From contig NZ_JAJOYT010000003.1 of the NCBI RefSeq assembly GCF_021290965.1, positions 186,001 to 250,000 on the forward strand: a stretch of 64,000 bases of DNA, in the 5' to 3' direction. The DNA comes from Rheinheimera faecalis. Lineage in GTDB: Bacteria; Pseudomonadota; Gammaproteobacteria; Enterobacterales; Alteromonadaceae. Position numbers and translations under genes: made by a program. Below are positions 41,881 to 51,427 of this stretch, in pieces. Positions within the stretch are counted from its first letter, which is position 1. The number at the start of each line of letters is the position of its first letter. The notes beneath the pieces are model-generated. The model was not told where the DNA came from. It did not search any database and saw only the letters and a program-made list of their open reading frames with translations.

Positions 41881-43776
41881 ATGACAGACCAGCAATACAA
41901 CGCCGATTCCATTGAGGTGCTGACAGGCCTTGAGCCAGTGCAGCGCCGTCCAGGTATGTATACCGATACCACCCGTCCTAACCACTTAGGTCAGGAAGTT
42001 ATAGATAACAGCGTCGATGAAGCTTTGGCTGGCCATGCCGATTTAGTGCATGTGATTCTGCATGAGGATCAATCGCTGGAAGTCATAGACAATGGCCGTG
42101 GTATGCCAGTGGATATTCACCCTGAAGAAGGGGTATCAGGTGTTGAACTGATCCTTTGTCGTTTGCATGCCGGTGGTAAATTCTCCAATAAAAACTACCA
42201 GTTCTCCGGTGGTTTGCACGGCGTAGGTATTTCTGTCGTCAACGCCCTGTCAAGTCGGGTTGATGTGGCGGTACGCCGCGATGGCAATGTCTATGAAATA
42301 GCTTTTGAGCATGGCAATAAAGTCAGCGAACTGGCGATTACCGGTACTGTAGGCAAACGTAATACAGGCACAAGAGTACGCTTCTGGCCTGCACCGGATT
42401 ATTTTGATTCGCCTAAGTTTTCTGTCAGCCGCATGCTGCATGTGCTGAAAGCCAAAGCTGTATTGTGTCCGGGCCTGACCATCAAGTTTGACGACAAGGT
42501 CAATAATCAAAGTTATCAGTGGTGTTATCAGGCTGGTATCCGTGATTATTTAATGGATGCGGTCAAAGACATGATAGCGCTGCCTGAGCAGCCTTTTGTT
42601 GGTAGCTTAAGCGCCAGTCACGAAGCGGTTGAATGGGCTGTGCTTTGGTTACCTGAGGGTGGCGAGCTGGTGACTGAAAGTTATGTCAACCTGATCCCAA
42701 CAGCTCAGGGTGGTACCCACGTTAATGGTTTACGTCAGGGCTTGTTAGAAGCACTGCGTGATTTTTGTGAATTCCGTAATTTATTGCCCCGTGGCATTAA
42801 GTTAACTCCTGAAGATGTCTGGGATCGTTGTAGTTATATCCTGTCGTTAAAAATGCAGGAACCTCAGTTTGCCGGCCAGACCAAAGAAAAACTTTCATCA
42901 CGTCAGGCCGTGGCTTTTATCAGCGGTGTGGTGAAAGATGCCTTTAGCTTATGGCTGAATGAACACACAGATATTGCTGAGCAACTGGCTGAGTTTTGTA
43001 TCAACAACGCGCAAAAACGTTTGCGTGCTGCGAAAAAAATTATCCGCAAAAAAGTGACGGCTGGTCCTGCCTTACCAGGCAAGTTATCTGACTGTTCATC
43101 ACAGGATCTAAACCGCACAGAGCTGTTTTTTGTCGAAGGGGATTCTGCAGGTGGTTCAGCCAAGCAGGCACGGGATCGTGAGTTTCAGGCGGTGATGCCA
43201 CTGCGCGGTAAAATTCTGAACACCTGGGAAGTGGAATCTGAACAGATTCTGGGCTCACAGGAAGTGCACGATATTTCTGTAGCTATAGGTATGGATCCAA
43301 ACTCAGCTGATTTAAGCCAACTGCGCTACGGCAAAATTTGTATTCTGGCCGATGCCGACTCTGATGGTTTGCACATCGCAACCTTATTGTGTGCTTTGTT
43401 TATGCGCCATTTCCGTCCGCTGGTCGAAGCCGGTCATATCTATGTGGCTATGCCGCCTTTGTACCGTATCGACTGTGGCAAAGAAGTGTTTTATGCGTTG
43501 GATGAAGACGAGAAAAAAGGCATTCTGGACCGCTTAGAAGCGGAGAAAAAACGTAGCAAAATTAACGTGCAACGTTTTAAAGGTTTGGGTGAAATGAACC
43601 CATTGCAGCTGCGCGAAACCACCATAGATCCAAACACCAGACGACTGGTGCAACTGACCATAGATGATTTGGTGCAGACGATGGAAATGATGGATATGTT
43701 GCTGGCGAAGAAGCGGGCAACCGACAGAAAAGATTGGCTGGAGATGAAAGGCGACCGCGCTATAGTGGCTGTGTAG
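41881..43776 (+). CDS. parE: DNA topoisomerase IV subunit B ParE
   Basis: A 631-residue GyrB/ParE subunit. The ATPase domain has VDEALAGHAD, DNGRGMPVDIHPEEG and GGLHGVGISVVNALS; the transducer follows; the TOPRIM part has FVEGDSAGGSAKQARDR and ADADSDG. The total matches ParE (about 630) rather than GyrB (about 800). It unlinks daughter chromosomes with ParC. parC is two genes down, with a TPR gene between. Confidence 0.97.
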   Translation: MTDQQYNADSIEVLTGLEPVQRRPGMYTDTTRPNHLGQEVIDNSVDEALAGHADLVHVILHEDQSLEVIDNGRGMPVDIHPEEGVSGVELILCRLHAGGKFSNKNYQFSGGLHGVGISVVNALSSRVDVAVRRDGNVYEIAFEHGNKVSELAITGTVGKRNTGTRVRFWPAPDYFDSPKFSVSRMLHVLKAKAVLCPGLTIKFDDKVNNQSYQWCYQAGIRDYLMDAVKDMIALPEQPFVGSLSASHEAVEWAVLWLPEGGELVTESYVNLIPTAQGGTHVNGLRQGLLEALRDFCEFRNLLPRGIKLTPEDVWDRCSYILSLKMQEPQFAGQTKEKLSSRQAVAFISGVVKDAFSLWLNEHTDIAEQLAEFCINNAQKRLRAAKKIIRKKVTAGPALPGKLSDCSSQDLNRTELFFVEGDSAGGSAKQARDREFQAVMPLRGKILNTWEVESEQILGSQEVHDISVAIGMDPNSADLSQLRYGKICILADADSDGLHIATLLCALFMRHFRPLVEAGHIYVAMPPLYRIDCGKEVFYALDEDEKKGILDRLEAEKKRSKINVQRFKGLGEMNPLQLRETTIDPNTRRLVQLTIDDLVQTMEMMDMLLAKKRATDRKDWLEMKGDRAIVAV

Positions 43777-43805
43777 CTTTAAGTTACTTGCCTGAAGGAC
43801 TACAG

Positions 43806-45236
43806 ATGAAACAAAAACAATACCTCAGATCATGGGGAACACTGTTAAGCCTCTGCTTCTGTCTGGCTTTTAGCCTACAGGCTAATGAGCCTGTATTGCC
43901 TGACTGGCTGGTGCAGGTGAAGCAACAAAAAGCTCAACAACCAGAGCAAATGTTACTGGTATTACAGCAACAGCAAGCCTCTTATGGTGAGTGGAATGCT
44001 GAACTGCAGGTGCAGTTTTTATTGCAGCTTTGTGATGTGTATGAAAGTTTAGGTAAACACCAACAGCAGCAGGAAGTGGCTGAACGTGGTCTGGCTTTGC
44101 TGGGCGAGCGCCGGGATTTAACCACTATCGATTTTTGGAATAATCTTGGATTTGCACTCGAGATGCAAAGTCAGTATCAGCAGGCCTTGCATTATTATCT
44201 GCAGGCTTCAGCTTTGGCTGCAAAGCTAAAAGCCGAGAAGCTGCATATCGAAGCCGACATTAATATTGCCGCCATCTACAGCATTCAGGATAAATTTCAG
44301 GAAGCTTTGGTGTTGCTGAAAAGCAGTTACGACAGAGCTGTGCTGTTAAAAGATCCGGAAATTCTGGCTTATGTAAATGCTGAACTCGGGTTGCTTTACG
44401 TGGGTCTTGGTTTTGATAAAGAAGCCATAGACTTTATGGAAAAGGCGATCGAAGGGTACGACGCTTTAGGCTGGCAAAAAGATAAAATGGATGTTTTGTT
44501 TAATTTAGCCAGAAGTTACAGCTACTTAGAACAATACGACAAAGCCATGCAAAGTTATGATCAGTTGTTGCAACTGGCGGTAGCCCAGCAGGATCAGGCC
44601 AATTTGTATTTTGCCTATCTGGGGTTGGCCTCCACCAGTAAAGACAATGAAAAGCTGGATGCAGCTTTGGCTTATATCGAAAAAGCTGAACAGTATTTGC
44701 CAGGTTTGCAGTCGACTTATCAAAATTCGATGCACCACTATGAAAAAGCACTGATTTACCGGGAGCTTGGTCAGATTTCTTTGGCCAGTCAGGAATTGGC
44801 GCAAGCAGAGCAGAGCTTAAGTAAAGAAGAAAATAATGCCAATCAATCCAACCAGCTGTGGATCCTGAATTTAAAAGCCCGGCTGGAAGCGGATTCAGGT
44901 CGCTATCAAAAAGCCTATGAGCATTTGGATCAGTTCTTTAAGGGTTATCACAAATTACGCAATAAAGAACATGAGTTGTCAGTGGAAAAACTGCGCTTGG
45001 GTTTTGATGCAGAGCGTCAGCAGGCACAAAATGAGCTGCTGGCCAAAGACAATGAATTACAGGCCCTGCGCTTGCAGGAAGCTGAACGCAAAAGACAAAA
45101 CCAGTGGTTATGGATAGGGCTGTTTGGCTGCACCAGTTTAGTTTTACTGGTGTTACTGCTGTGGCAACTGGCGCGTCGCCAGGCCCAGTTGCAAGCCCAA
45201 ACGCTTGAAAAACAACAATCAAATCAGGCTGGTTAA
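43806..45236 (+). CDS. TPR-repeat membrane protein between parE and parC
   Basis: 476 residues from the ATG at 43806 (GAAGGA 6 nt upstream); the ORF open from 43734 overlaps parE and is not needed. It has a signal peptide (about 1-26, SLQANE), about seven TPR-like helix pairs (about 70-400, for example FWNNLGFALEMQSQYQQALHYYLQA and VLFNLARSYSYLEQYDKAMQSYDQLL), a coiled coil (about 400-430) and one helix near the C-terminus (about 435-455). This is the layout of TPR sensor proteins that end in a GGDEF or kinase output, but here the output is missing. It lies 12 bp before parC, so it is cotranscribed. Function unknown. Confidence 0.8.
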   Translation: MKQKQYLRSWGTLLSLCFCLAFSLQANEPVLPDWLVQVKQQKAQQPEQMLLVLQQQQASYGEWNAELQVQFLLQLCDVYESLGKHQQQQEVAERGLALLGERRDLTTIDFWNNLGFALEMQSQYQQALHYYLQASALAAKLKAEKLHIEADINIAAIYSIQDKFQEALVLLKSSYDRAVLLKDPEILAYVNAELGLLYVGLGFDKEAIDFMEKAIEGYDALGWQKDKMDVLFNLARSYSYLEQYDKAMQSYDQLLQLAVAQQDQANLYFAYLGLASTSKDNEKLDAALAYIEKAEQYLPGLQSTYQNSMHHYEKALIYRELGQISLASQELAQAEQSLSKEENNANQSNQLWILNLKARLEADSGRYQKAYEHLDQFFKGYHKLRNKEHELSVEKLRLGFDAERQQAQNELLAKDNELQALRLQEAERKRQNQWLWIGLFGCTSLVLLVLLLWQLARRQAQLQAQTLEKQQSNQAG

Positions 45237-45248
45237 CGGAAGCTAAAA

Positions 45249-47519
45249 ATGACAGATATTATGATATCCAATGAAGGGACTGAGCAGCTGCCGCTGCGTC
45301 GCTTTACTGAAGAAGCCTACCTGAATTATTCGATGTACGTCATTATGGACCGGGCTTTGCCATTTATTGGCGACGGTTTAAAACCAGTCCAACGCCGTAT
45401 TATTTATGCGATGTCAGAGCTGGGTTTATCGCATCTGGCGAAATACAAAAAATCTGCCCGTACTGTGGGTGACGTGTTAGGTAAGTTCCACCCTCATGGT
45501 GACAGCGCCTGTTACGAAGCTATGGTACTGATGGCTCAGCCGTTTTCTTACCGTTACCCGCTCGTCGATGGTCAGGGCAACTGGGGTGCGCCGGACGATC
45601 CAAAGTCCTTCGCGGCCATGCGTTATACCGAAGCCAAGTTGTCCCGTTTTAGTGAGGTTTTATTAAACGAGCTGGGGCAGGGCACTGTGGACTGGGTGCC
45701 AAACTTTGACGGCACTATGGACGAACCACGCACTTTACCTGCGCGTTTACCGCATATTCTGCTGAATGGTGTGACTGGTATAGCAGTAGGTATGGCGACT
45801 GATATTCCACCGCATAACGCCCGGGAAGTGGCCAACGCCACCGCCTTTTTACTGGATAACCCAAAAGCCACTGTACCTGACTTAATGCAGTATATTCAGG
45901 GCCCGGATTATCCGACCGACGCTGAAATTATCAGCCCGGCGCACGAACTGCAGGCTATTTATGAAACAGGCCGTGGCAGCATTAAGATGCGTGGTTTGTA
46001 TCAGTTGGAAGATGGCGACATTATTATCACGGCCTTGCCGCATCAAACCTCTGGCTCAAAAGTGCTGGAGCAGATAGCAGCTCAGATGAATGCGAAAAAA
46101 CTGCCTATGGTCAGTGACTTGCGTGATGAATCTGATCATGAAAACCCAACCCGTATTGTGATAGTACCCCGTTCAAACCGCATAGACGTTGAACAGCTGA
46201 TGGCGCATTTATTTGCCACCACGGATCTGGAAAAAAGCTACCGCGTCAATTTAAACATTCTGGGCCTGGATCAGCGGCCCAGGGTGAAAAACTTACTGGA
46301 AATTTTATCTGAATGGCTGGTATTCCGCCGCGACACAGTGCGTCGTCGTCTGCAGTTCCGCTTGGATAAAGTGCTGGATCGTTTGCATGTATTAGAGGCG
46401 TTGTTGATCGCGTTTTTAAACATCGACGAAGTGATTAAAATTATTCGCGAAAACGATCAGCCAAAACCTGTGTTAATGGCGCATTTCGGCATTACCGAAC
46501 GTCAGGCTGAAGCCATACTGGAATTAAAGTTACGTCACTTAGCCAAGCTGGAAGAGATGAAAATCCGCGGCGAACAAGCCGAGCTGGAAAAAGAGCGTGA
46601 CTACTTAGAAGGCATTTTAGGTTCAGAGAAAAAGCTGACCAAACTTATTCGGGAAGAGCTGCTGTCAGATGCGGAAAAATATGGCGACAACCGCAGAAGC
46701 CCAATCGTAATGCGTGAAGAAGCCAAAGCCTTAAGCGAAAAAGAATTACTGCCAAGTGAGCCTGTCACTGTAGTGCTGTCAGAAAAAGGCTGGGTGCGTT
46801 GCGCCAAAGGTCATGATATCGACGGCAACAGCCTGCAATACAAAGCAGGAGACGGTTTTAAAGCTGCAGCTTCTGGACGAAGTAACAGATATGCAGCCTT
46901 TATCGATTCATCAGGTCGCGCCTTTGCGGCCGAAGCTCACGATTTACCTTCAGCCCGTGGTCAGGGCGAGCCGTTAACTGGTCGCTTTACTCTGGTGGCA
47001 GGGGAAAACTTTGAGCATGTACTGATGGCAGAAGACAGCCAGAAGTTGTTGCTGGCCAGTGACGCTGGTTATGGTTTTGTCGGCACCTTCGCCGATTTAG
47101 TCAGCCGCAATAAAGCCGGTAAAGCTGTATTAACTTTACCAACAGGCGCCAAAGTATTAAGCCCTATTCCGATTAAAAACCCGGAAACGGATTTGGTAGT
47201 GGCTATCAGTACCGAAGGCCGCATGCTGGTGTTCCCTGTGGCTGATTTGCCACAGCTGAGCAAAGGTAAAGGCAATAAGATATTGTCTATTCCATCGGCC
47301 CGCGCCGCCAGCCGTGAAGAGTATCTGAAACTCTTAACCGTAGTGCCTGCAGCCACAGCTGTGACTTTAGTGGCAGGTAAACGCAAAATGACCATCAAGG
47401 TGGATGATTTAGCGCATTACATAGGCGAACGGGGCCGTCGTGGTAACAAGCTGCCTCGTGGTTTGCAGCGTATCGACGAGCTGTTAACAGGTGAAGTGGC
47501 TGGCGATACAACGGAATAA
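45249..47519 (+). CDS. parC: DNA topoisomerase IV subunit A ParC
   Basis: A 756-residue GyrA/ParC subunit. The breakage-reunion domain opens [25 protein letters not shown] and has [20 protein letters not shown] and the catalytic Tyr in [28 protein letters not shown] follows, then a coiled arm and a shorter C-terminal beta-pinwheel, matching ParC (752 in E. coli) rather than GyrA. The quinolone-determining region keeps the drug-sensitive Ser-x-x-x-Glu (HGDSACYE). Confidence 0.97.
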   Translation: MTDIMISNEGTEQLPLRRFTEEAYLNYSMYVIMDRALPFIGDGLKPVQRRIIYAMSELGLSHLAKYKKSARTVGDVLGKFHPHGDSACYEAMVLMAQPFSYRYPLVDGQGNWGAPDDPKSFAAMRYTEAKLSRFSEVLLNELGQGTVDWVPNFDGTMDEPRTLPARLPHILLNGVTGIAVGMATDIPPHNAREVANATAFLLDNPKATVPDLMQYIQGPDYPTDAEIISPAHELQAIYETGRGSIKMRGLYQLEDGDIIITALPHQTSGSKVLEQIAAQMNAKKLPMVSDLRDESDHENPTRIVIVPRSNRIDVEQLMAHLFATTDLEKSYRVNLNILGLDQRPRVKNLLEILSEWLVFRRDTVRRRLQFRLDKVLDRLHVLEALLIAFLNIDEVIKIIRENDQPKPVLMAHFGITERQAEAILELKLRHLAKLEEMKIRGEQAELEKERDYLEGILGSEKKLTKLIREELLSDAEKYGDNRRSPIVMREEAKALSEKELLPSEPVTVVLSEKGWVRCAKGHDIDGNSLQYKAGDGFKAAASGRSNRYAAFIDSSGRAFAAEAHDLPSARGQGEPLTGRFTLVAGENFEHVLMAEDSQKLLLASDAGYGFVGTFADLVSRNKAGKAVLTLPTGAKVLSPIPIKNPETDLVVAISTEGRMLVFPVADLPQLSKGKGNKILSIPSARAASREEYLKLLTVVPAATAVTLVAGKRKMTIKVDDLAHYIGERGRRGNKLPRGLQRIDELLTGEVAGDTTE

Positions 47520-47527
47520 ATCGTAGA

Positions 47528-47546
47528 GGCGGGTCTTGTACCCGCC
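47528..47546. repeat. short GC-rich hairpin after parC
   Basis: GGCGGGT pairs with ACCCGCC around a 5-nt loop, 8 bp past the parC stop. The flanks (TCGTAGAG, CGTCTA) match the copy at 30483. It may help terminate parC transcripts. Confidence 0.6.
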
Positions 47547-47577
47547 CGTCTATTTTAAACGTCAAACACAGCCTATT

Positions 47578-47702
47578 TCCCCTAAGTAATTGAGGTTGCA
47601 GCGAGGCGACAAGTCAGCACGACCCCAGGAGCATAGTTAACTATGTGACTGGGGCGGGATGGCGTAGTCAACAAAGCGGCAGCGTCAAGTACGACGGGGA
47701 AA
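47578..47702. repeat. ERIC-like imperfect palindrome, copy D (inverted)
   Basis: In opposite orientation to copies A, B and E: begins CCCTAAGTAATTGAGGTTGCAG and ends AAGTACGACGGGGAA; inner arms are CCCCAGGAGCATAG and CTATGTGACTGGGG. It fills the gap between parC and plsC. Confidence 0.82.
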
Positions 47703-47742
47703 CAGATCAAACCAGACTTATGACGTCAAACCGTTATACTCT

Positions 47743-47771
47743 GGCCCTTGTAAAATACAGGGGCCTTTTTT
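47743..47771 (+). terminator. intrinsic terminator abutting the plsC start codon
   Basis: GGCCCTTGTA (47743-47752) pairs with TACAGGGGCC (47756-47765) around AAA, followed by six T and then at once by the plsC GTG. The AGGGG ribosome site of plsC lies in the 3' arm. It should end read-through from parC. A TATACT box (47735-47740) just before the hairpin could start a plsC transcript that lacks most of the 5' arm and so escapes it. Confidence 0.75.
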
Positions 47772-48509
47772 GTGTTAGCCATTATACGTCTGGTGCTGGT
47801 CGCCATTTTTATTGTATTCAGTGCCTTAGTGGGTTTGCTGATCTGTCTGGTTCGTCCTTTTTATGTCCCGAACGTGGCGTTATTTTCCAGCTGGTACGGC
47901 TGGGCGGCCTGGATCTTTGGTTTAAAAGTCGAAGTACGTCAGGCGCCTGAAGTGACAGCTGCTATGCCTTGTGTGTTTTTAGCCAATCATCAGAATAACT
48001 ATGATTTATTCACCATCAGCAAAGCCTTGTTGCCAGGCACTGTGACCATAGGTAAAAAAAGCCTGAAGTGGATCCCGTTTTTTGGTCAGCTGTATTGGCT
48101 CAGTGGCAATATCCTGATCGACAGAGCCAACAAATCCAAAGCTGTAGGTACTATGCAGGGCGCAGTGGACCGTATAGTGCAGGACAAGGTATCGGTCTGG
48201 GTATTTCCTGAAGGCACCCGTAGTTATGGCCGTGGTTTATTGCCTTTTAAAACCGGTGCTTTTCATATTGCCCATCAGGCCAAAGTGCCGCTGGTGCCTA
48301 TTTGTATGAGCAGCACCAACAAGGTGCGCTTAAACAAATGGAATAACGGCAGAGTCATTATTGAGATTTTGCCACCTATCCAGCCTGAAGGAACTCCGGC
48401 CCGTGAACTGGCTGAAACAATACGGCAACAGATGGCAGATAAGATTAAGCTGCTTGATAGCGAAGTGGCAACCGACTACACTGCCGACTCATTGACTGTC
48501 ACGGGGTAA
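47772..48509 (+). CDS. plsC: 1-acyl-sn-glycerol-3-phosphate acyltransferase PlsC
   Basis: A 245-residue inner-membrane enzyme, as long as E. coli PlsC (245). One or two N-terminal helices (about 1-55) are followed by the HX4D box NHQNNYD, then GKKSLKWIPFFGQLYWLSGNILIDR and FPEGTRS. It turns lysophosphatidic acid into phosphatidic acid. It starts with GTG right behind a terminator hairpin that contains its AGGGG site. It precedes rraB by 4 bp; plsC also follows parC in E. coli. Confidence 0.96.
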   Translation: MLAIIRLVLVAIFIVFSALVGLLICLVRPFYVPNVALFSSWYGWAAWIFGLKVEVRQAPEVTAAMPCVFLANHQNNYDLFTISKALLPGTVTIGKKSLKWIPFFGQLYWLSGNILIDRANKSKAVGTMQGAVDRIVQDKVSVWVFPEGTRSYGRGLLPFKTGAFHIAHQAKVPLVPICMSSTNKVRLNKWNNGRVIIEILPPIQPEGTPARELAETIRQQMADKIKLLDSEVATDYTADSLTVTG

Positions 48510-48513
48510 TATC

Positions 48514-48915
48514 ATGGAAAACTGGCAAGAATTTACTGAAGACACCATAGCTGCACTGATGGAAGATGGCAGCGATCCGGATGCGGAATACACCATCGAA
48601 CACCATTTTTACCATGAAGATTTTGCCCGCTTAGAAAAACTGGCTGTTGAAGTCTTTAAATTAGGTTACGAAGTCACAGACGCCGAAGAAGTTGAATTTG
48701 AAGAAGGCGGCACCGCCTGGGTATTCGACGCTATTCGTGAACAGTCTCTGGACGGTGCCAGCATCACAGCTGATGCGATCAAACTGGAAGCCTTAGCGCA
48801 GAAGTTTGGTGTCGAATACGACGGCTGGGGCACCTATTTTGAAGGTGGCGAAGACGAAGACGGTGAAGACTTCGATGATGACGAAGACGACGGCGACGAA
48901 GCTCCACGTCATTAG
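48514..48915 (+). CDS. rraB: RraB, inhibitor of RNase E
   Basis: A 133-residue acidic protein: MENWQEFTEDTIAALMEDGSDPDAEYTIEHHFYHEDFARLEKLAVE opening, GWGTYFEG near 108, and a very acidic tail (about 112-130, mostly D and E). RraB binds RNase E and changes which mRNAs it cuts. It is cotranscribed with plsC and followed by hairpins and a terminator. Confidence 0.92.
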   Translation: MENWQEFTEDTIAALMEDGSDPDAEYTIEHHFYHEDFARLEKLAVEVFKLGYEVTDAEEVEFEEGGTAWVFDAIREQSLDGASITADAIKLEALAQKFGVEYDGWGTYFEGGEDEDGEDFDDDEDDGDEAPRH

Positions 48916-48916
48916 T

Positions 48917-48936
48917 GTCAGAGTCTTGACTCTGAC
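48917..48936. repeat. GTCAGAGT/ACTCTGAC hairpin
   Basis: An 8-bp stem with loop CTTG overlapping the rraB stop region. It shares the GGTCAGAG core with hairpins at 48993, 57637 and 57710. Confidence 0.6.
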
Positions 48937-48992
48937 CCTGTAGTCAAACGTCAACTTTGTATTCTTAGTTAGCTATTCATTCTGTACCAGAT

Positions 48993-49026
48993 AAAGGGTC
49001 AGATCCTAAGCTCTGACCCTTTTTTA
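48993..49026 (+). terminator. Rho-independent terminator of plsC-rraB
   Basis: AAAGGGTCAGA (48993-49003) pairs with TCTGACCCTTT (49012-49022), then a T-run follows. It is built from the GGGTCAGAG repeat core. Confidence 0.85.
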
Positions 49027-49127
49027 TTTCCTTTTCGTATAACCTTGCTACTTTAAAGTATTTTAAGTTATTAGCTGGCTCTGCTTTAATGCTTAAAGAC
49101 ATATAGATGTCCTTAAGGAGAACAGAG

Positions 49128-49295
49128 ATGGCGGCAAAAGAAATATCTGCAGATTTGCTCAACCAACTGCTCGATAAACTGGAAAAGCTGGTTGGCCGGG
49201 TAGAGTTTGGTTCTATTGAACTGGTGTTTCATCAGGGCAAATTGGTGCAGCTGGAAAAAAACGAAAAACTACGTCTGGATAAACCTTCATTATAA
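49128..49295 (+). CDS. YezD family small protein (DUF2292)
   Basis: 55 residues from the ATG at 49128 (AAGGAG 8 nt upstream; the ATG at 49107 lies before that site). The core FGSIELVFHQGKLVQLEKNEKLRL is the YezD/DUF2292 pattern. Members often sit beside sulfate or cysteine genes; here cysA is 260 bp downstream with a repeat between, which fits. Molecular function is unknown. Confidence 0.82.
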   Translation: MAAKEISADLLNQLLDKLEKLVGRVEFGSIELVFHQGKLVQLEKNEKLRLDKPSL

Positions 49296-49326
49296 AACTG
49301 GTTCAGACTGTTTCCCTCAGTGAACC

Positions 49327-49449
49327 TACCCGTCGTACTTGAAACTGCTGCTGTGTTGACCATGTTCTATCACCCCAATCACATAGGCCACTATGTTCAT
49401 GGGGATTCTTTCACTGGTCGCCTTGCTGCAACTCCAATTACTTAGGGAA
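49327..49449. repeat. ERIC-like imperfect palindrome, copy E
   Basis: Same orientation as A and B: TACCCGTCGTACTTGAAAC at the left, CCAATTACTTAGGGAA at the right, with CACCCCAATCACATAG and CTATGTTCATGGGG inside. It lies between the yezD-like gene and cysA. Confidence 0.85.
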
Positions 49450-49556
49450 TCAATTTTTCCACCTGCTTCGGCGCACCGGACCACCGGATCTGAAGTGATG
49501 TTGAGCCACTAACAGCAAAAGCTGTGTTGGCTGCAACCTGAACTCAGAGCGCTGAT

Positions 49557-50621
49557 ATGAGCATTCGTATAGACCAAATCAATAAAAAATTTGGCGACTT
49601 TGTTGCCGTCGATAATGTCAGTTTATCCATTCAGACCGGCGAACTAACGGCCTTACTTGGCCCTTCAGGTTCGGGTAAAACCAGCTTATTGCGTATTATT
49701 GCCGGCTTAGAGCAAGCCGACAGTGGCAGCATCCATTTTGATGATCTGGATATCAGCGGACGCCATGTTTCAGAACGTGGTGTAGGTTTTGTGTTTCAGC
49801 ACTATGCGCTGTTTAAGCATATGACAGTCTATGAAAACGTGGCTTTTGGTTTAACCGTCAAACCAAAAAAGCATCGTCCTTCACCAGAGCTTATCCGTAA
49901 AAAAGTGCAGCATTTATTGGAGCTGGTGCAACTGGACTGGACAGCTGATCGCTATCCTTCACAGCTCTCCGGTGGTCAACGTCAGCGTATTGCTTTAGCC
50001 CGCGCTTTGGCCGTAGAGCCAAAAGTACTGCTGCTGGATGAGCCCTTTGGCGCGCTGGATGCCAAGGTGAGAGCTGAGTTACGTCGCTGGCTGCGCCGAC
50101 TGCATGATGAAATTCATGTCACCAGCGTTTTTGTGACCCACGATCAGGAAGAAGCGCTGGAAGTAGCAGACAAAATAGTGGTGATGAACAAAGGGCGGAT
50201 TGAGCAGCAGGGCTCACCTGAGCAAGTGTACGACAACCCGGCCAATCCTTTTGTCTATGAATTTTTAGGTAATGTGAACCTGTTTCATGCCCGGATTAAA
50301 CAAGGCAAAGCCGAAATAGGCCAGTTGTCTGTGGCATCGCCGGAATTTACCAATGAACAGGAAGAAAATGGTTTTGCTTATGTGCGGCCGCATGAAATTG
50401 ATGTGTTGTTAAAACCTAGCGGCGAGGCGCTGGAAGCCAAAGTCGACCTGATTACCATAGTAGGCCCTAATGTCCGGCTGGAATTGTTAGCCAAGGACAG
50501 CCAGCAACTGATCCATGTTGAGCTGGCCAGGGATCGTTTTAAACAACTGGGTTTATCATTGGGGCAACAAGCCTGGGTGAAGCCCCGTTACACTAAGGTT
50601 TTTCTTGGTGAAGGTATTTAG
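49557..50621 (+). CDS. cysA: sulfate/thiosulfate ABC transporter ATPase CysA
   Basis: A 354-residue ABC ATPase: Walker A GPSGSGKT (about 36-43), Q-loop [12 protein letters not shown], signature [15 protein letters not shown], Walker [14 protein letters not shown]-loop [11 protein letters not shown] regulatory TOBE-like part follows (about 235-354), opening at [14 protein letters not shown] as in CysA. It powers sulfate uptake through CysTW. Unusually it is split from cysT-cysW, which lie 2.5 kb away on the other strand. Confidence 0.95.
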   Translation: MSIRIDQINKKFGDFVAVDNVSLSIQTGELTALLGPSGSGKTSLLRIIAGLEQADSGSIHFDDLDISGRHVSERGVGFVFQHYALFKHMTVYENVAFGLTVKPKKHRPSPELIRKKVQHLLELVQLDWTADRYPSQLSGGQRQRIALARALAVEPKVLLLDEPFGALDAKVRAELRRWLRRLHDEIHVTSVFVTHDQEEALEVADKIVVMNKGRIEQQGSPEQVYDNPANPFVYEFLGNVNLFHARIKQGKAEIGQLSVASPEFTNEQEENGFAYVRPHEIDVLLKPSGEALEAKVDLITIVGPNVRLELLAKDSQQLIHVELARDRFKQLGLSLGQQAWVKPRYTKVFLGEGI

Positions 50622-50641
50622 CTGACCACTTTGCTGAAATG

Positions 50642-51427
50642 CTAACTGAATAAATGATTTAGATCCGCGTAATTTAGAGGGAGATCTGTAAGCGGGCTTT
50701 GTTGCAGAAAACTTAACACTGCCTGCAGATAAGCCTGATAACTCCGCAGAAACAACGCCGGCCCTGCGCTTATACGCTTCACTCCTGTTTCAGTTAAATC
50801 CTCAACAGTTGCACCCTCTGGCCAACCCATTAAGTTCAGTGGCAAACTGCTGTGCTGGCTCAATTGTTTCGCCACAGCTAAATCCGTTAAACAAGGCACA
50901 AAAGCACCATCGGCTCCTGCCTCTTTGTATAACTCAAGCCGTCTGATGCACTCAGTCACTGCATCTGCTTCTGCGACCAATTGCGCCAGATAAACATCAG
51001 TTCTGGCGTTAATAAACAAAGCCCGCCCCTCCAAAAGAGCACGGCAAGCTCGGAGCTTGGCGCATAAAAGTTGTGGCTCTGCGGTCCCGTCTTCAATATT
51101 AATACCAGCCACCCCCAGCTCAGCTAATTGCACAACCAGCTGGGCAACCTGAGTGGGGTCATCACTGTAACCTTGTTCTATATCCACAGTGAAAGGCAAT
51201 TGAATCACTCGCAGGATACGTTGTACCGCTGCCAGTAATTCGGCGACAGGGAGCTGCTGACCGTCAGCGTAACCCAAGGACCAGGCTAAAGCGGCGCTGG
51301 ATGTGCCAAGGGCTTTTGCACCTTGCTGTTGGGCTAATAACGCACTGGCTGGGTCCCAGATATTAATAAGCAACAATGGTTCTGGCTGTTGATGTAAAGC
51401 GCCAAAAGAGTGGGCAGAGGCTGTCAT
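50642..51427 (-). CDS. isocitrate lyase/PEP mutase family protein
   Basis: 261 residues from the ATG at 51427 (GGAG 8 nt upstream). The barrel begins LLINIWDPASALLAQQQGAKALGTSSAALAWSLGYADG; VDIEQGYSDDP and GINIEDG carry acidic metal ligands, and NARTDVYL follows. This matches the broad carboxyphosphonoenolpyruvate/PEP mutase superfamily of C-C or P-C bond lyases, often called oxaloacetate decarboxylase-like; the substrate cannot be told from sequence. It is convergent with cysA and interrupts the sulfate cluster. Confidence 0.85.
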   Translation of the reverse strand: MTASAHSFGALHQQPEPLLLINIWDPASALLAQQQGAKALGTSSAALAWSLGYADGQQLPVAELLAAVQRILRVIQLPFTVDIEQGYSDDPTQVAQLVVQLAELGVAGINIEDGTAEPQLLCAKLRACRALLEGRALFINARTDVYLAQLVAEADAVTECIRRLELYKEAGADGAFVPCLTDLAVAKQLSQHSSLPLNLMGWPEGATVEDLTETGVKRISAGPALFLRSYQAYLQAVLSFLQQSPLTDLPLNYADLNHLFS

